A program made the position numbers and the translations under genes. 64,000 nucleotides of DNA from Shewanella electrica (GTDB lineage: Bacteria > Pseudomonadota > Gammaproteobacteria > Enterobacterales > Shewanellaceae). The stretch is from contig NZ_JAKOGG010000002.1 of NCBI RefSeq assembly GCF_022321485.1, positions 310,001 to 374,000 of the forward strand. Reading direction: 5' to 3'. Below are positions 16,855 to 27,275 of this stretch, piece after piece. Numbering within the stretch: position 1 is the first letter of the stretch; each line of letters begins with the position of its first letter. Below the pieces are notes generated by a model. It was not told the origin of the DNA and made no database searches. It was given only the letters and a program-made list of their open reading frames with translations.

Positions 16855-17529
16855 ATGCAGTACGATTGGATACTTTTTGATGCCGATGAAACCTTGTTTC
16901 ATTTTGATGCTTTCCGCGGCATGCAACTGATGCTGGAACGCCAAGGCGTGGTGTTGACTGAGGCGGATTTTCAGCAGTACGAACAGGTAAATAAACCGCT
17001 GTGGGTCGCCTACCAAAATGGCGACATTACCGCCGACGAACTCAAACATACACGTTTTAAGCGTTGGGCAGAGCAGCTAGGCATTGTTCCTGCGGAGCTT
17101 AACCGCCGTTATATGCAAGCGATGGCCGATATTTGCAGCTTGTTACCCGGTGCCGGAGCGTTGATAAACGCGCTGCACGGTCAAGTGCGGATGGGCATTA
17201 TTACCAACGGTTTTACTGATTTGCAGAGCGCAAGGCTGGAGCGTACTGGGCTGGCATCGCACTTTGAGCACATCATCATTTCTGAAGAGGTGGGCGTTGC
17301 TAAGCCCGATCCGCGGATTTTCGAGCATGCCTTAACCCTGATGGGCAACCCGGATAAACAGCGAGTGTTGATGGTCGGCGACAATCCGCATTCTGACATT
17401 CTTGGTGGACTGAATAGTGGTATTCACACCTGTTGGTTTAATCCGCGCAGCGAGGAGTTGCCGGCAGCTATCCAACCCCATTACCAAGTGAGTTCGCTGG
17501 CAGAGTTACAGGCGCTATTGCTGGCTTAA
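16855..17529 (+). CDS. yjjG: YjjG-family 5'-nucleotidase (HAD superfamily)
   Basis: A 224-residue HAD hydrolase of the YjjG type, which dephosphorylates nucleoside monophosphates and clears non-canonical pyrimidine nucleotides in the cytoplasm. Motif I is FDADETLFHFDAF, with nucleophile D9 and acid D11. Motif II (IITNGF), motif III (Lys in EEVGVAKPDPRIF) and motif IV (MVGDNPHSDI) are all present. The frame opens at 16804, but the ATG at 16855 has GAGGAG upstream and matches known family starts. It is monocistronic and converges on the sigma-54 activator gene. Confidence 0.88.
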   Translation: MQYDWILFDADETLFHFDAFRGMQLMLERQGVVLTEADFQQYEQVNKPLWVAYQNGDITADELKHTRFKRWAEQLGIVPAELNRRYMQAMADICSLLPGAGALINALHGQVRMGIITNGFTDLQSARLERTGLASHFEHIIISEEVGVAKPDPRIFEHALTLMGNPDKQRVLMVGDNPHSDILGGLNSGIHTCWFNPRSEELPAAIQPHYQVSSLAELQALLLA

Positions 17530-17551
17530 TCGCCGATGTCTCAATATTGGT

Positions 17552-18574
17552 TCAGTCTGCCAACTCTCGCGGCGACAGCTGTGAAAAGTTCTGCCGCGTA
17601 ATACCGTAGTTACGCATTTTTGAACGCAGCGTATTGGGATTAAGCGCCAGCAGTTTGGCTGCACCAAACGGCCCTTCAACTCGACCGTGGCAGTGGTTGA
17701 GGGCGCTGGCAATATGCCGTTTGACCACTTCATCTAAGGTGGGGAAATCGCTCGATGGTAAAATGCTGGTGGTTGTAACTGTCGCGCTTAATGCCTTGGG
17801 CGCTGCGCTGGGTAAAATCAGCGATTCCTCAATCGCCAAATATTGTCCCTGCCCAAGAATGGCGGCGCGTTCCACAATCACTTGCAACTCGCGCACATTG
17901 CCCGGCCAATGGTATTGCTTGAGGTAATCAATCTGCTGCGGCGTGGCTAAGGTCAGTGGCAGCCCGAGCTTGTCTGACGCCTTTTGCGCAAAATGCGCCG
18001 TCAATGCGGCGATGTCTTCACTACGATGGCGCAACGCGGGCAGGGTGATGGGAAAGACATTGATGCGAAACAGCAAGTCATCGCGGAATGCACCTTCGGT
18101 GACGGCTTCAGCCAAATTGCGGTGGGTAGCGGCAATAATACGCACGTCAATATTGATCTCTTGCTCACCGCCGACCCGAAATAGCGTGCCTTCTTGCAAC
18201 ACCCGTAGCAAACGCACCTGCGCCGCTAGGCTCAGTTCTCCAATCTCATCGAGAAACAGCGTGCCGCCATCGGCGCGTTCAAACCAACCCCGCTTTTGTG
18301 TCGCCGCGCCAGTAAAGCTGCCTTTTTCGTGGCCAAACAGCTCGGAGTCGATCAGTTCGGCGGGAATGGCACCGCAGTTGACGCGAATAAAGTTGCGGCT
18401 AGCGCGATGCGATTGCTGGTGAATATAGCGGGCAATCAACTCTTTGCCTGAGCCGGTTTCGCCAAGGATCAATGCGGTGGAATCGGTTTGTGCTACCAAA
18501 TCCACTTGTCGCATGGTGGCTTTTAAGCCTTGCTGTTGCCCAATAATCATCCTTGCTGCCTCACTCAAACTCAC
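17552..18574 (-). CDS. Sigma-54 activator lacking a sensory domain
   Basis: A 340-residue enhancer-binding protein made of an AAA+ domain and a Fis-like HTH with almost no N-terminal domain, as in PspF. Walker A is GETGSGKE (residues 38-45); the sigma-54 contact loop is GSFTGA (85-90), one conservative change from GAFTGA; Walker B is GGTLFLDEIGE. The C-terminal HTH runs to about residue 330 (GAAKLLALNPNTLRSKMRNYGI). Without a sensor domain it should be controlled by a partner or by its own level. It is divergent from the alpha/beta hydrolase gene at 18829, which has a sigma-54-like promoter. Confidence 0.88.
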   Translation of the reverse strand: MSLSEAARMIIGQQQGLKATMRQVDLVAQTDSTALILGETGSGKELIARYIHQQSHRASRNFIRVNCGAIPAELIDSELFGHEKGSFTGAATQKRGWFERADGGTLFLDEIGELSLAAQVRLLRVLQEGTLFRVGGEQEINIDVRIIAATHRNLAEAVTEGAFRDDLLFRINVFPITLPALRHRSEDIAALTAHFAQKASDKLGLPLTLATPQQIDYLKQYHWPGNVRELQVIVERAAILGQGQYLAIEESLILPSAAPKALSATVTTTSILPSSDFPTLDEVVKRHIASALNHCHGRVEGPFGAAKLLALNPNTLRSKMRNYGITRQNFSQLSPRELAD

Positions 18575-18722
18575 AGAACTCCAGTGAGATTAAAAGGATT
18601 AAACGTTATTTATAAATGTATTTTTATTTCTATATGGAATAAAAAATTATATGCGTTGCCTCATCATTGCTGCCAGTGTTGTTACATTGTCCATAAAAAC
18701 AAGTAGTTATTTAGCGAGCGTG

Positions 18723-18743
18723 AGCAACGGGGGCACCGTTGCT
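18723..18743. promoter_or_regulatory. Inverted repeat, candidate activator site
   Basis: AGCAACGG and CCGTTGCT are perfect 8-bp arms around GGGCA. It lies between the activator gene and the sigma-54-like promoter, but only about 8 bp from the latter, closer than a normal enhancer site. Confidence 0.45.
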
Positions 18744-18750
18744 AAGCGGC

Positions 18751-18766
18751 TGGCATGGCCTGTGCT
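18751..18766 (+). promoter_or_regulatory. Sigma-54-type promoter of alpha/beta hydrolase gene
   Basis: TGGCATGGCCTGTGCT has the invariant GG and GC exactly 10 nt apart, as in the -24/-12 class. It differs from the consensus at the -12 box (TTGC becomes GTGC). It lies about 62 bp before the ATG of the hydrolase gene. Confidence 0.6.
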
Positions 18767-18828
18767 ATCTGCGGTGAATCGCTAATAACAGCTAACCACG
18801 GTCATCAACTGCAGTATGGAGCATCTAT

Positions 18829-19392
18829 ATGGATAAGATTTTGGTCGTCCCCGGATATCAGGGCAGTAACGAACAGCACTGGCAAACTTGGCTACAACAA
18901 CAATATCCGCAGGCAGAACGGCTGGCGGACATTGATTATCAGCGGCCCATTTTGCGGCACTGGCGCAAACATATTCAGCAGTATCTGAAAGCGCAGTCAC
19001 AGCCAGTGTTTATTGTGGCGCATAGTTTTGGCTGCTTAGCCGTAGCGGCGGCGATTGCCGATTTTGCTGATAAAGTCAGTGCCGTATTGTTGGTGGCTCC
19101 CGCTGCGCCACAGCATTTTGTTAGCCGAGGCTTGGCGCGTGAGTTTCCCAGTTTGCCAAGTATCAGCGCCGAGGTGCCAACCAAATCACTCAATACCTCG
19201 GGTATTCTGATTGGCTCACGGGATGATCCGTGGATGTCGTTTACCGAAGCCACCACTTTGGCAACCCACTGGCAGCTGTACTTTTACGATGCGGGTTTTG
19301 CTGGGCATATCAATGCCCACTCCGGTTATGGCGCATGGCCAGAATGTAAATATCTGCTCGATACCTTGCGCAGTGGCTGCTGCAATGTCTAA
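18829..19392 (+). CDS. RBBP9/YdeN-type alpha/beta hydrolase
   Basis: A 187-residue small serine hydrolase of the RBBP9/YdeN type. The nucleophile elbow VAHSFGCL lies at about residues 63-70, the Asp in GSRDDPWMSF and the His in GFAGHINAHSGYG, giving a full Ser-Asp-His triad. The fold is minimal, with no lid. Its substrate is unknown; family members are esterases or peptidases. It is divergent from a sigma-54 activator and preceded by a matching promoter, so it is the most likely target of that activator. Confidence 0.86.
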   Translation: MDKILVVPGYQGSNEQHWQTWLQQQYPQAERLADIDYQRPILRHWRKHIQQYLKAQSQPVFIVAHSFGCLAVAAAIADFADKVSAVLLVAPAAPQHFVSRGLAREFPSLPSISAEVPTKSLNTSGILIGSRDDPWMSFTEATTLATHWQLYFYDAGFAGHINAHSGYGAWPECKYLLDTLRSGCCNV

Positions 19393-19678
19393 CAGGGAAG
19401 GGGCTATGGGTCTTTGCTGATTTTTGCTACAGCATGGTGCGCGTGATTTAGACAACGCAGCTGATGCGCGGTGTTCTTCGCCGTCAACAGCTCTGAGCGC
19501 GAACGTGTCCTCACTAAAAAACTACGAAATATAAATGTTTTTTAGTTATTAAAACGGTATTAATTATACCCAAAATTAAAATGTTGATAAAAATCAGCAG
19601 TATGCGGTTTGGCATTCTTTTTGTAATTGCAAGGTTCGAGTAATCGCTCGTTATCTATCACGCAATGAGGCTAAAGGA

Positions 19679-20701
19679 ATGACGATAAAACATGGCGTAA
19701 CACTACTGCTTTCTACCGTACTTTTGGGGTTGTCTGCGCACGCTTGGGCTGAGACCAAAACCTTGCTTAACGTTTCGTACGATCCGACTCGCGAGTTCTA
19801 TCGCGAGTTCAATCAAAGCTTCAGTGAACACTATCAACAACAAACGGGCATAGAGGTGCAAGTGCGTCAATCGCACGGTGGCTCGGGCAAGCAGGCGCGA
19901 GCGGTGATTGATGGCCTGTCAGCCGACGTGTTGACCTTGGCGCTGGCTTACGACATTGACGCCGTGCAGAGCCGCACCGGCGCCTTTGATGCTAACTGGC
20001 AGCAGCAACTGCCGCACGCCAGCGCGCCATACACCTCAACCATTGTGTTTCTGGTGCGTAAGGGCAACCCGAAAAACATTAAAGACTGGGATGACCTGAT
20101 CAAACCGGGCGTTGAGGTGATTACCCCTAATCCGAAAACCTCTGGCGGCGCGCGTTGGAACTATCTGGCGGCGTGGGCTTACGCCAAACAGCAGTTTAAT
20201 GGTGATGAGCAGCAGGTAAGAGCCTATGTGGCTGAACTGTATCGCCATGTGCCAGTACTGGATTCTGGCGCCCGCGGCGCGACGAACTCATTTGTTCGCA
20301 ATGGTTTGGGGGATGTGTTGCTGGCGTGGGAGAACGAGGCGCTGCTAGCGACCGAAAAACTGCAAGACGCCAGCGAGTTTGAAGTGGTGGTGCCGTCGAT
20401 CAGTATTTTGGCTCAGCCTCCGGTGGCAGTGGTGAGTAAAAATGCAGCGGCGCATGGCGTGACAGCGGAAGCCAAAGCCTATCTTGAGTATCTCTACAGC
20501 CCTGCGGCACAACGGTTGGCGGCTAAGCATTTTTATCGCCCAGTCAAGCCAGAATATGCCGATGCTGAGGATCTGGCGCGTTTCCCCAAGGTCAAGTTAG
20601 TCACCATTGATGATGCATTTGGCGGATGGCAGCAAGCACAACAACAGCATTTCAATGATGGTGGTGTGTTTGATCAACTCTATCAGCCGGGAAGCAAATA
20701 G
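19679..20701 (+). CDS. sbp: Periplasmic sulfate-binding protein
   Basis: A 340-residue periplasmic receptor with a signal peptide (residues 1-24, ...SAHAWA). It follows Escherichia coli Sbp closely in pattern: [43 protein letters not shown]-like text ([13 protein letters not shown]), and [16 protein letters not shown] and SYD are sulfate-binding parts of the family. It binds sulfate and hands it to the CysTWA importer. It is the first gene of the operon, one base before cysT. The upstream gap (19393-19678) is AT-rich, as expected for a CysB-type promoter, but I see no clear CysB consensus. Confidence 0.92.
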   Translation: MTIKHGVTLLLSTVLLGLSAHAWAETKTLLNVSYDPTREFYREFNQSFSEHYQQQTGIEVQVRQSHGGSGKQARAVIDGLSADVLTLALAYDIDAVQSRTGAFDANWQQQLPHASAPYTSTIVFLVRKGNPKNIKDWDDLIKPGVEVITPNPKTSGGARWNYLAAWAYAKQQFNGDEQQVRAYVAELYRHVPVLDSGARGATNSFVRNGLGDVLLAWENEALLATEKLQDASEFEVVVPSISILAQPPVAVVSKNAAAHGVTAEAKAYLEYLYSPAAQRLAAKHFYRPVKPEYADAEDLARFPKVKLVTIDDAFGGWQQAQQQHFNDGGVFDQLYQPGSK

Positions 20702-21550
20702 ATGCGGCTGACGAAACATTATTCGGTGATCCCTGGGCTGTCGCTTAGCCTAGGGTACACGCTGTTTTATCTCGGGTTGATTGTGTTGTTCCCCATGGCG
20801 GCGCTACTTGGCAAAACCATGTCGCTCAGTTGGCCGCAGTTTTGGGCGGTGGTGACTGAGCCGCAGGTGGTGGCGTCCTATAAGCTCACCTTTGGTACTG
20901 CGTTGGTCGCCGCCATTATCAATCTGGTGTTTGGCACCTTGGTGGCTTGGGTATTAGTGCGTTATTCGTTTACCGGCAAGCGGCTGATTGATGCCTTGAT
21001 TGATCTGCCGTTTGCCTTGCCCACCGCAGTTGCGGGCATTGCGTTAGTGGCAATCTACGGTCCACATGGCCCGATTGGCGCGCCGTTATTGGCGTTAGGC
21101 ATCAAAGTGGCTTATACGCCGCTGGGCATCACCTTGGCGTTGATCTTTATCGGTTTTCCGTTTGTGGTAAGAACGGTGCAACCGATCCTGCAAGACTTTG
21201 AAACCGAGCTAGAGGAAGCGGCCGCCGCCTTGGGTGCTAGCCGGTTTTACACCATTCGGCGGGTGATTGTGCCGCACTTATTGCCGTCACTGCTGACCGG
21301 CTTTGCCTTAGCGTTTGCGCGTGGTGTGGGGGAATACGGCTCGGTGATTTTTATCGCTGGGAATCTGCCATTTGCGACAGAGATTACGCCGTTGCTGATC
21401 GTGGCCAAGCTGGAACAGTTTAACTACGCCGGAGCCACTGCCATCGCCTGCGCCATGATGGCATTTTCACTGCTGATGCTGTTTTGTATCAATAGTTTAC
21501 AAAGCTGGCTTGAACGGCGCGAGCAGCAACATACGGGAGTGATGGCATGA
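20702..21550 (+). CDS. cysT: Sulfate/thiosulfate ABC permease CysT
   Basis: A 282-residue inner-membrane permease with about six membrane segments. The cytoplasmic EAA loop that docks to CysA is EEAAAALGASRFYTIRRVIVPHL, near residues 178-200. It starts directly after the sbp stop and overlaps cysW by 4 bp. With CysW it forms the translocation channel for sulfate. Confidence 0.92.
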   Translation: MRLTKHYSVIPGLSLSLGYTLFYLGLIVLFPMAALLGKTMSLSWPQFWAVVTEPQVVASYKLTFGTALVAAIINLVFGTLVAWVLVRYSFTGKRLIDALIDLPFALPTAVAGIALVAIYGPHGPIGAPLLALGIKVAYTPLGITLALIFIGFPFVVRTVQPILQDFETELEEAAAALGASRFYTIRRVIVPHLLPSLLTGFALAFARGVGEYGSVIFIAGNLPFATEITPLLIVAKLEQFNYAGATAIACAMMAFSLLMLFCINSLQSWLERREQQHTGVMA

Positions 21551-22416
21551 CACAAGTAACAACGCCCATCTCCACGCGGCCGTTGATGCAGGTGCATCCG
21601 TCGGCCACCGCGGAACCCGCTTTGGTGCGGCGAGTGCTTACCGGCATTGCCTTACTGTTTATTGTCGGCACCTTGGTGCTGCCACTGTTGATGGTACTTT
21701 ACGAAGCATTTCGCTCCGGTTGGTCGGTGTATCAAGCGTCGATTACCGAGGCTGATGCCTTGGCCGCAATCAAATTGACCTTGTTGGTTGCGGTGATCGT
21801 TGTGCCGTTAAATCTGCTGTTTGGTGTCGCTGCCGCGTGGGCGGTCGCCAAATTCGATTTTACGGGCAAACGGGTGCTGATGACGTTAATCGATTTGCCG
21901 TTTTCGGTGAGTCCGGTAATCGCGGGGTTGATGTTTATTTTGCTGTTTGGCACCGAGGGCTGGTTTGGTGACAGCTTGGCGCAACTAGGAATTCAGGTGG
22001 TGTTTTCGGTGCCGGGCATCGTGCTTGCCACGGTATTTGTGACTTTTCCTTTTGTCGCCCGCGAGTTGATCCCGCTGATGCAATCGCAGGGAACGGACGA
22101 GGAGGAGGCGGCACGCATGCTCGGTGCCTCGGGCTGGCGGATTTTCTATTCCATCACGTTACCGAACATTAAATGGGCACTGTTGTATGGGGTGATCCTC
22201 TGTAATGCCCGCGCCATGGGCGATTTTGGCGCGGTGTCGGTGGTCTCCGGCCATATTCGCGGCCTGACCAATACGCTGCCGCTACACGTTGAAGTGCTCT
22301 ATAACGAGTATCAATTTACCGCGGCGTTTGCCTGCGCCTCATTACTGGCGTTACTGGCAATTGTCACCTTGATTATCAAAGAGCTGTTACAGCGTCATCA
22401 GTCTGTTGGAAGGTAG
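21547..22416 (+). CDS. cysW: Sulfate/thiosulfate ABC permease CysW
   Basis: A 289-residue inner-membrane permease, partner of CysT. The EAA loop is EEEAARMLGASGWRIFYSITLPNI, at about residues 182-205; the N-terminus has a hydrophilic leader of about 30 residues before the first membrane segment. It overlaps cysT by ATGA and cysA starts three bases after its stop. Confidence 0.92.
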   Translation: MTQVTTPISTRPLMQVHPSATAEPALVRRVLTGIALLFIVGTLVLPLLMVLYEAFRSGWSVYQASITEADALAAIKLTLLVAVIVVPLNLLFGVAAAWAVAKFDFTGKRVLMTLIDLPFSVSPVIAGLMFILLFGTEGWFGDSLAQLGIQVVFSVPGIVLATVFVTFPFVARELIPLMQSQGTDEEEAARMLGASGWRIFYSITLPNIKWALLYGVILCNARAMGDFGAVSVVSGHIRGLTNTLPLHVEVLYNEYQFTAAFACASLLALLAIVTLIIKELLQRHQSVGR

Positions 22417-22419
22417 TTA

Positions 22420-23451
22420 ATGAGTATTCAAGTTACGGGACTTTATAAACATTTTGGCAATTTTACCGCGTTAGATAACGTCAGTATTGAGTTTCCTACC
22501 GGTGGTTTAGTGGCGCTGCTCGGACCGTCAGGCTGCGGCAAAACCAGCCTGCTGCGGGTGATCGCCGGATTAGAGCGGCCAGATTCTGGCAGCGTGCATA
22601 TTCATGGCAAGGATGTGTCGGGGCTGGATATTCGTGATCGGCAAATTGGCTTTGTGTTTCAACACTATGCCTTGTTTCGCCACATGACAGTGTTTGAAAA
22701 TGTCGCCTTTGGTTTGCGCGCGAAACCGCGCTCGCAGCGACCTAACGACACCGCTATTCGCGCCAAAGTAAATCAGTTATTGGCCTTGGTGCAGTTGGAA
22801 TGGCTGGCGGATCGTTATCCCGCGCAGCTATCGGGTGGGCAGCGGCAGCGAGTGGCATTAGCCCGCGCCTTAGCGGTTGAACCGCAAGTGTTACTGCTCG
22901 ACGAACCTTTTGGCGCGCTCGACGCCAAAGTGCGCAAAGAGTTACGCCGCTGGTTGCGGCAACTGCACGATGAGTTGCATATCACCAGTTTGTTTGTCAC
23001 GCACGATCAGGAGGAGGCGTTGGAAGTCGCCGATCATATTGTGATTATGAACAAAGGCCGTATTGAGCAGCACGGCACGCCAGAGCAGATCTATCACGCG
23101 CCGCAAACCGAATTTGTGTACCAGTTTATTGGCAGTTCCAATGTGCTCTATCACAATGATCATGGTTATTCGTTTGCCGCTGACGGCCAAGATGAGGCGT
23201 TAAAAAGTTACTGTCGGCCGTACGATTTTCAGGTGTCTGCCGAGCAGCAACACGGCAGTTTGCCCGCCAAAGTGATGCGTAAACTACCGCTGGGCAATAC
23301 CATTCGTATTGAAGCGGAAGCGCTGTTGCCAATGGCGGAGTCGGCCATTATCGATGTCGATTTGGCACATAACGATCCATTGCTGGCGCAGATCCATCAG
23401 CAAGATGTTATCTGGTTAGCGCCACGGCGGACGGTGCAATTTTCGCGCTAA
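22420..23451 (+). CDS. cysA: Sulfate/thiosulfate ABC ATPase CysA
   Basis: A 343-residue ATPase that powers sulfate uptake. Walker A is GPSGCGKT (residues 35-42), the signature is [16 protein letters not shown], and Walker B ends [13 protein letters not shown]; the switch His is in [10 protein letters not shown]. The C-terminal 110 residues are the regulatory TOBE-like domain seen in CysA and MalK. It is the last gene of the sbp-cysT-cysW-cysA operon, closed by a hairpin at 23482-23518. Confidence 0.93.
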   Translation: MSIQVTGLYKHFGNFTALDNVSIEFPTGGLVALLGPSGCGKTSLLRVIAGLERPDSGSVHIHGKDVSGLDIRDRQIGFVFQHYALFRHMTVFENVAFGLRAKPRSQRPNDTAIRAKVNQLLALVQLEWLADRYPAQLSGGQRQRVALARALAVEPQVLLLDEPFGALDAKVRKELRRWLRQLHDELHITSLFVTHDQEEALEVADHIVIMNKGRIEQHGTPEQIYHAPQTEFVYQFIGSSNVLYHNDHGYSFAADGQDEALKSYCRPYDFQVSAEQQHGSLPAKVMRKLPLGNTIRIEAEALLPMAESAIIDVDLAHNDPLLAQIHQQDVIWLAPRRTVQFSR

Positions 23452-23481
23452 ACGTCGCGGATGGAGAGCAAGTGGAACACC

Positions 23482-23518
23482 GATGCCGCAGTGCGACCTG
23501 TTAACGCACTGCGGCATC
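23482..23518. terminator. Long hairpin between cysA and MFS gene
   Basis: GATGCCGCAGTGCG and CGCACTGCGGCATC form a perfect 14-bp stem with a 9-nt loop between two converging genes. No T-run flanks it, so a bidirectional terminator without a strong U tail is likely. Confidence 0.7.
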
Positions 23519-23531
23519 AGTAACGCGAGGA

Positions 23532-24818
23532 TTAGTGGCGTGGGCGATAACCGCGCGCGCCGTACCAAGCGATATAGATATAACACAGGATCGGTAGTGC
23601 TAATGCAATGTGCAGGCCTGCCGCATCGGCCACTTTACCGACCACCACCGGCACAATCGCGCCACCTACAATCGCCTGACACAGAATGCCCGAACCTTGC
23701 GAGGTGTGACGTCCCAGCCCCGTCAGCGCCAAGCTGAAGATGGTTGGGAACATGATTGAGTTAAACAAGCCGATAGCGATGATTGACCACATGGATGCCG
23801 TACCAGAACTCAGTACTGCAACCGCCAATAGTGCCACGTTCACAATCGCGTTGAAGGCCAAGACTTTGTTGGCTTTCACGTAATACATCACGGCGGAACC
23901 AATAAAGCGACCCACTAGGGCGCCGCCCCAATAGTAACTCACGTATTTGGCGGCTTCCGTTGCGGTAAAACCGGCGATGTTAGGCAATTCCAAGAAGTTG
24001 ATCATGGTCGAGCCGATGGTCACTTCCGCGCCAACATAAGCAAACAGCCCTAGCGCACCTAACACGAGGTGCGGGTATTTCCATGCGGAACCTGACTTAT
24101 CATCGTGGTCCAGTGCTTGCTCTTGTTCCTCTTGGCGCATGTCAGGCAGTTTGAGTGCTGCAAAGATAGCGGCTAACAAGCCCAATGCGATGGCGAGTAG
24201 CAGATAAGGAAACTTAACCGCATCAGCCTCTTGCAGGCGCATGGCAGCGTCAGTGACCGCACTGGTGTCTACCGAATGCGCGGCAGAGCTAAGGATCAAC
24301 AAGCTTCCCGCCCATGGCGCCAACGTGCCCCCGAGCGAATTTAACGCTTGGGTAAGGGTTAGACGGAATGATGCGGTTTCTGGTTTGCCGAGAATAGTGA
24401 CATAAGGATTGGCCGCCACCTGTAATATGGTGATCCCCGATGCCAGAATAAACAATGCGCCCAAGAACAGCGGATAGAGCTTAGACATTGCGGCGGGGAT
24501 AAATAACAAACATCCCACGGCGGCAATCAACAAGCCCACCACTAGACCCCATTTGTAACCCACGCGTTTCACCAGCGCCCCAGCTGGCAACGACATGACA
24601 AAATAGGCGCCAAAAAAGCAGAATTGGATCAGTAACGCTTCGAAATAGTTAAGAGAAAAGGCGTTTTTAAGGTGGGGAATTAACGTGTCATTGAGATTCG
24701 TAATAAAACCCCAAACAAAAAACAGCGTCGATAGAATCACTAAGGCAAACAGGTAACCTTTAGCTTGATTGTGCTCCGATGTTTTTTGCGGTGTGCCCAT
24801 TAGCGGTGAAGCTGCCAT
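23532..24818 (-). CDS. FucP/GluP-type sugar:proton symporter (MFS)
   Basis: A 428-residue MFS permease of the FucP/GluP sugar family, with 12 predicted membrane segments. Typical parts are [22 protein letters not shown] near residue 33, where the acidic residue following LND is used in proton coupling in FucP, then [14 protein letters not shown] and [12 protein letters not shown] in segments 4-5 and the loop [16 protein letters not shown]. Substrates of the family are fucose, glucose, galactose, mannose or N-acetylglucosamine. No sugar catabolic gene is adjacent, so the substrate is open. The start at 24818 has AGAGG nine bases upstream. Confidence 0.88.
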   Translation of the reverse strand: MAASPLMGTPQKTSEHNQAKGYLFALVILSTLFFVWGFITNLNDTLIPHLKNAFSLNYFEALLIQFCFFGAYFVMSLPAGALVKRVGYKWGLVVGLLIAAVGCLLFIPAAMSKLYPLFLGALFILASGITILQVAANPYVTILGKPETASFRLTLTQALNSLGGTLAPWAGSLLILSSAAHSVDTSAVTDAAMRLQEADAVKFPYLLLAIALGLLAAIFAALKLPDMRQEEQEQALDHDDKSGSAWKYPHLVLGALGLFAYVGAEVTIGSTMINFLELPNIAGFTATEAAKYVSYYWGGALVGRFIGSAVMYYVKANKVLAFNAIVNVALLAVAVLSSGTASMWSIIAIGLFNSIMFPTIFSLALTGLGRHTSQGSGILCQAIVGGAIVPVVVGKVADAAGLHIALALPILCYIYIAWYGARGYRPRH

Positions 24819-25123
24819 GGTGTCATACCTCTGTTAGTAATAATTGTAATGAGTTGCGGCGTAAAAGCCGCGCCGCACTATGCCGCTAAAGTCGCGGCTT
24901 GGCAAGGTAGTTAATAACTTACTAAAGTTAAAAATTGTTCATTGTTTCACGGGTGTTGAGCAAGATGTAGGGCTTGTTATCGGCTTGGGTTTTATTGCCG
25001 CACCGCTTGTAAAATAGTCGCTGCAAAACACGACAATTTCAGTGCGACAATTTGCCACAGTTATTGATCCGGCGTTGTTATTTATCATTGTCAGCAAATT
25101 CACCAAGTTAATAAGGTTTTCGC
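24819..25123. other. Intergenic region between divergent genes
   Basis: No gene seen. It should hold the promoters of the MFS gene and the TonB receptor. A short GC-rich hairpin (GCGGC...GCCGC) lies at 24856-24871, and the plus-strand half is AT-rich. Confidence 0.4.
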
Positions 25124-27229
25124 GTGAACATGCCGTCAAATGCGCCGCTGTTGTTGTCCTCTCTTGCTCTGGCTGTGTTAACCATTTTCCCTAGAATTAG
25201 CCAAGCAGCTTCGCTAGAACATATTGAAGTCACTGGCGAACGCTTACATCAACATCACGCGGGGGATGCCTCGCAACGTTTACAACAATTAGGCGTCGAT
25301 TTTTCGGCCGCAGGTGGTGTGTCGGCGCTGCCGGTACTCAACGGTATGATGGGCGACCGCATCAAAGTGCTGATTGATGGCGCAGATATCACTGCTGCGT
25401 GCGCTAACCAGATGAATCCGCCGCTGTCGTATATCTCCGCCAATCAAATCAGCAACGCGCGGGTTATTGCTGGCGTGTCGGCAGTAAGTGCTGGAGGCGA
25501 CAATATCGCCGGGGTGATCAGTGTTGATGCGATTGCGCCAACCTTTACTGATAGCGATGAGTTGCAATGGCAGCAAGGTTATCTCTCCACTGAGTATCGC
25601 AGCGTCAATGATGGCGTGAACATCGGCGCCGGTGCCAGCATTGCCAGCAAGCAATGGTTTGTCGAATATCGTGGCAATTACCAAGATGCCAACAGCTATG
25701 AGGATGGTCATGGCGATAAAGTGGCTGACACTCTGTATCGCAGCCAAAACCACAGCTTGATTGTGGCGTGGCGTGATGAGCTGCAACAGTTCAGCGCCAA
25801 GCTTAGCCATCAATATATTCCGTTTCAGGGTTTTGCTAACCAATACATGGATATGACCAACAACCGCAGCAGCGGCGTTAACTTAGCTTATCAGCGCCAA
25901 TTTAATGCGGGCGAGTTGGCGTTAACAGTGAACTGGCATGGTGTGTCGCATGAGATGGGCTTTTTCACCGATGAAAAGCCCGGCACTATGCCAATGAATA
26001 CCGACGGTGATGATTACAGTTACAGCGTGCGCTGGACCCAACCGATACTCAACGATGGTGAGTTGCGCTTAGGCCAAGAATATTTTGATTTCCGCCTCGA
26101 CGATGTTTGGCCGGCGGTGCCGGGTTCCGCCATGATGGGGCCAAATGACTACGTCAATATCAACCACGGCAAACGGCAACGCGTCGCGGCATTTGCCGAA
26201 ATAGATAAGCCGTTGTCAGCGCGCTGGTGGCTGTCTGCGGGGCTGCGTTACGAGCATGTCACGACCGATGCCGGTGCGGTACAAAATTACAATGATGGCA
26301 TGGGCATGGGCGGAATGCCGGGTATGGGCATGGGTAGCGCTGATGCACAAGCGGCCATGGCATTTAATGCCGCAGAGCGTAAACAGCAAGACGATCTTAT
26401 CGATGCGGTACTGCAACTGCGTTATCAACTGAGCGACAGCCAACAACTGGAGCTGGGGCTGGCTCGCAAAAATCGCGCGCCCAACTTATATGAACGTTAC
26501 AGCTGGGGCAGAGGCGTAATGGCCTCAACCATGATTGGCTGGCTGGGTGATGGCAACGGCTATGTGGGCGATATCGATCTCAAGCCAGAAACCGCCTATA
26601 CCGCCAGTGCCAAATATTCACTGGAACAAACCCAATGGCAATTTAGCAGCAGCGTGTGGTACAGCCGCGTGCATGACTATATTGATGCGCAGGTGATTGG
26701 TCAGTTCAACAGTAGCGGGTTGCCAACTGGGCAACGTAACTTGCTGCAGTTCAGTAACGTCGATGCCACGTTATACGGCATCAATATGGTTGCCAGCGCC
26801 CAACTACTCACCGGGCAACTGGGGACGTTGAGCTTAACCGCTCAACTGGCGGCGACGCGCGGCGAACGCGATGACGACAACCAGCCGCTGTATCAAATCA
26901 AACCGCTGCAAACCGATGTGGGGTTAGTGCATCAACTGGGCGATTGGCAAAGTCGTTTAGTGTGGCAATTTGTTGGCAGTAAAACGCGGGTGGATGATAA
27001 CCGCAGGGAAAATCCTACCGGCAGTTACCATTTACTCAACCTGCAAAGCCAATGGACTGTGGGCAGTGTGACCTTGTCTGCTGGCATCGATAACTTGCTC
27101 GATAGCTATTATCAACTGCCGCTCGGTGGCGTCAGTGTTGCCGATTATCGAGCCGATAATAGTGTGGGATTCCAGCAGCTTGCGGGGCAGGGGCGTTCGG
27201 TTAATCTCGGGCTAACTTACCAATTCTAA
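25124..27229 (+). CDS. TonB-dependent receptor, OprC/NosA copper-receptor-like
   Basis: A 701-residue outer-membrane receptor with a signal peptide (LALAVLTIFPRISQAA) and a TonB-box-like IEVTGE near residue 34. The plug carries GDRIKVLIDGADITAACANQMNPPLSYISANQI (about 78-109); the CxxxMNPPLSY pattern is what I associate with the OprC/NosA copper receptors. A Met/Gly-rich loop (GMGMGGMPGMGMG, about 389-402) and PGTMPMN add further sulfur ligands for soft metals. It ends with the C-terminal barrel motif NLGLTYQF. The RegB/RegA-like genes follow 46 bp later. A copper ligand is inferred, not shown. Confidence 0.8.
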   Translation: MNMPSNAPLLLSSLALAVLTIFPRISQAASLEHIEVTGERLHQHHAGDASQRLQQLGVDFSAAGGVSALPVLNGMMGDRIKVLIDGADITAACANQMNPPLSYISANQISNARVIAGVSAVSAGGDNIAGVISVDAIAPTFTDSDELQWQQGYLSTEYRSVNDGVNIGAGASIASKQWFVEYRGNYQDANSYEDGHGDKVADTLYRSQNHSLIVAWRDELQQFSAKLSHQYIPFQGFANQYMDMTNNRSSGVNLAYQRQFNAGELALTVNWHGVSHEMGFFTDEKPGTMPMNTDGDDYSYSVRWTQPILNDGELRLGQEYFDFRLDDVWPAVPGSAMMGPNDYVNINHGKRQRVAAFAEIDKPLSARWWLSAGLRYEHVTTDAGAVQNYNDGMGMGGMPGMGMGSADAQAAMAFNAAERKQQDDLIDAVLQLRYQLSDSQQLELGLARKNRAPNLYERYSWGRGVMASTMIGWLGDGNGYVGDIDLKPETAYTASAKYSLEQTQWQFSSSVWYSRVHDYIDAQVIGQFNSSGLPTGQRNLLQFSNVDATLYGINMVASAQLLTGQLGTLSLTAQLAATRGERDDDNQPLYQIKPLQTDVGLVHQLGDWQSRLVWQFVGSKTRVDDNRRENPTGSYHLLNLQSQWTVGSVTLSAGIDNLLDSYYQLPLGGVSVADYRADNSVGFQQLAGQGRSVNLGLTYQF

Positions 27230-27275
27230 TAGGTTTAAGGTAAGCTACGCCGATTCAACAACGACGGGGAACACC

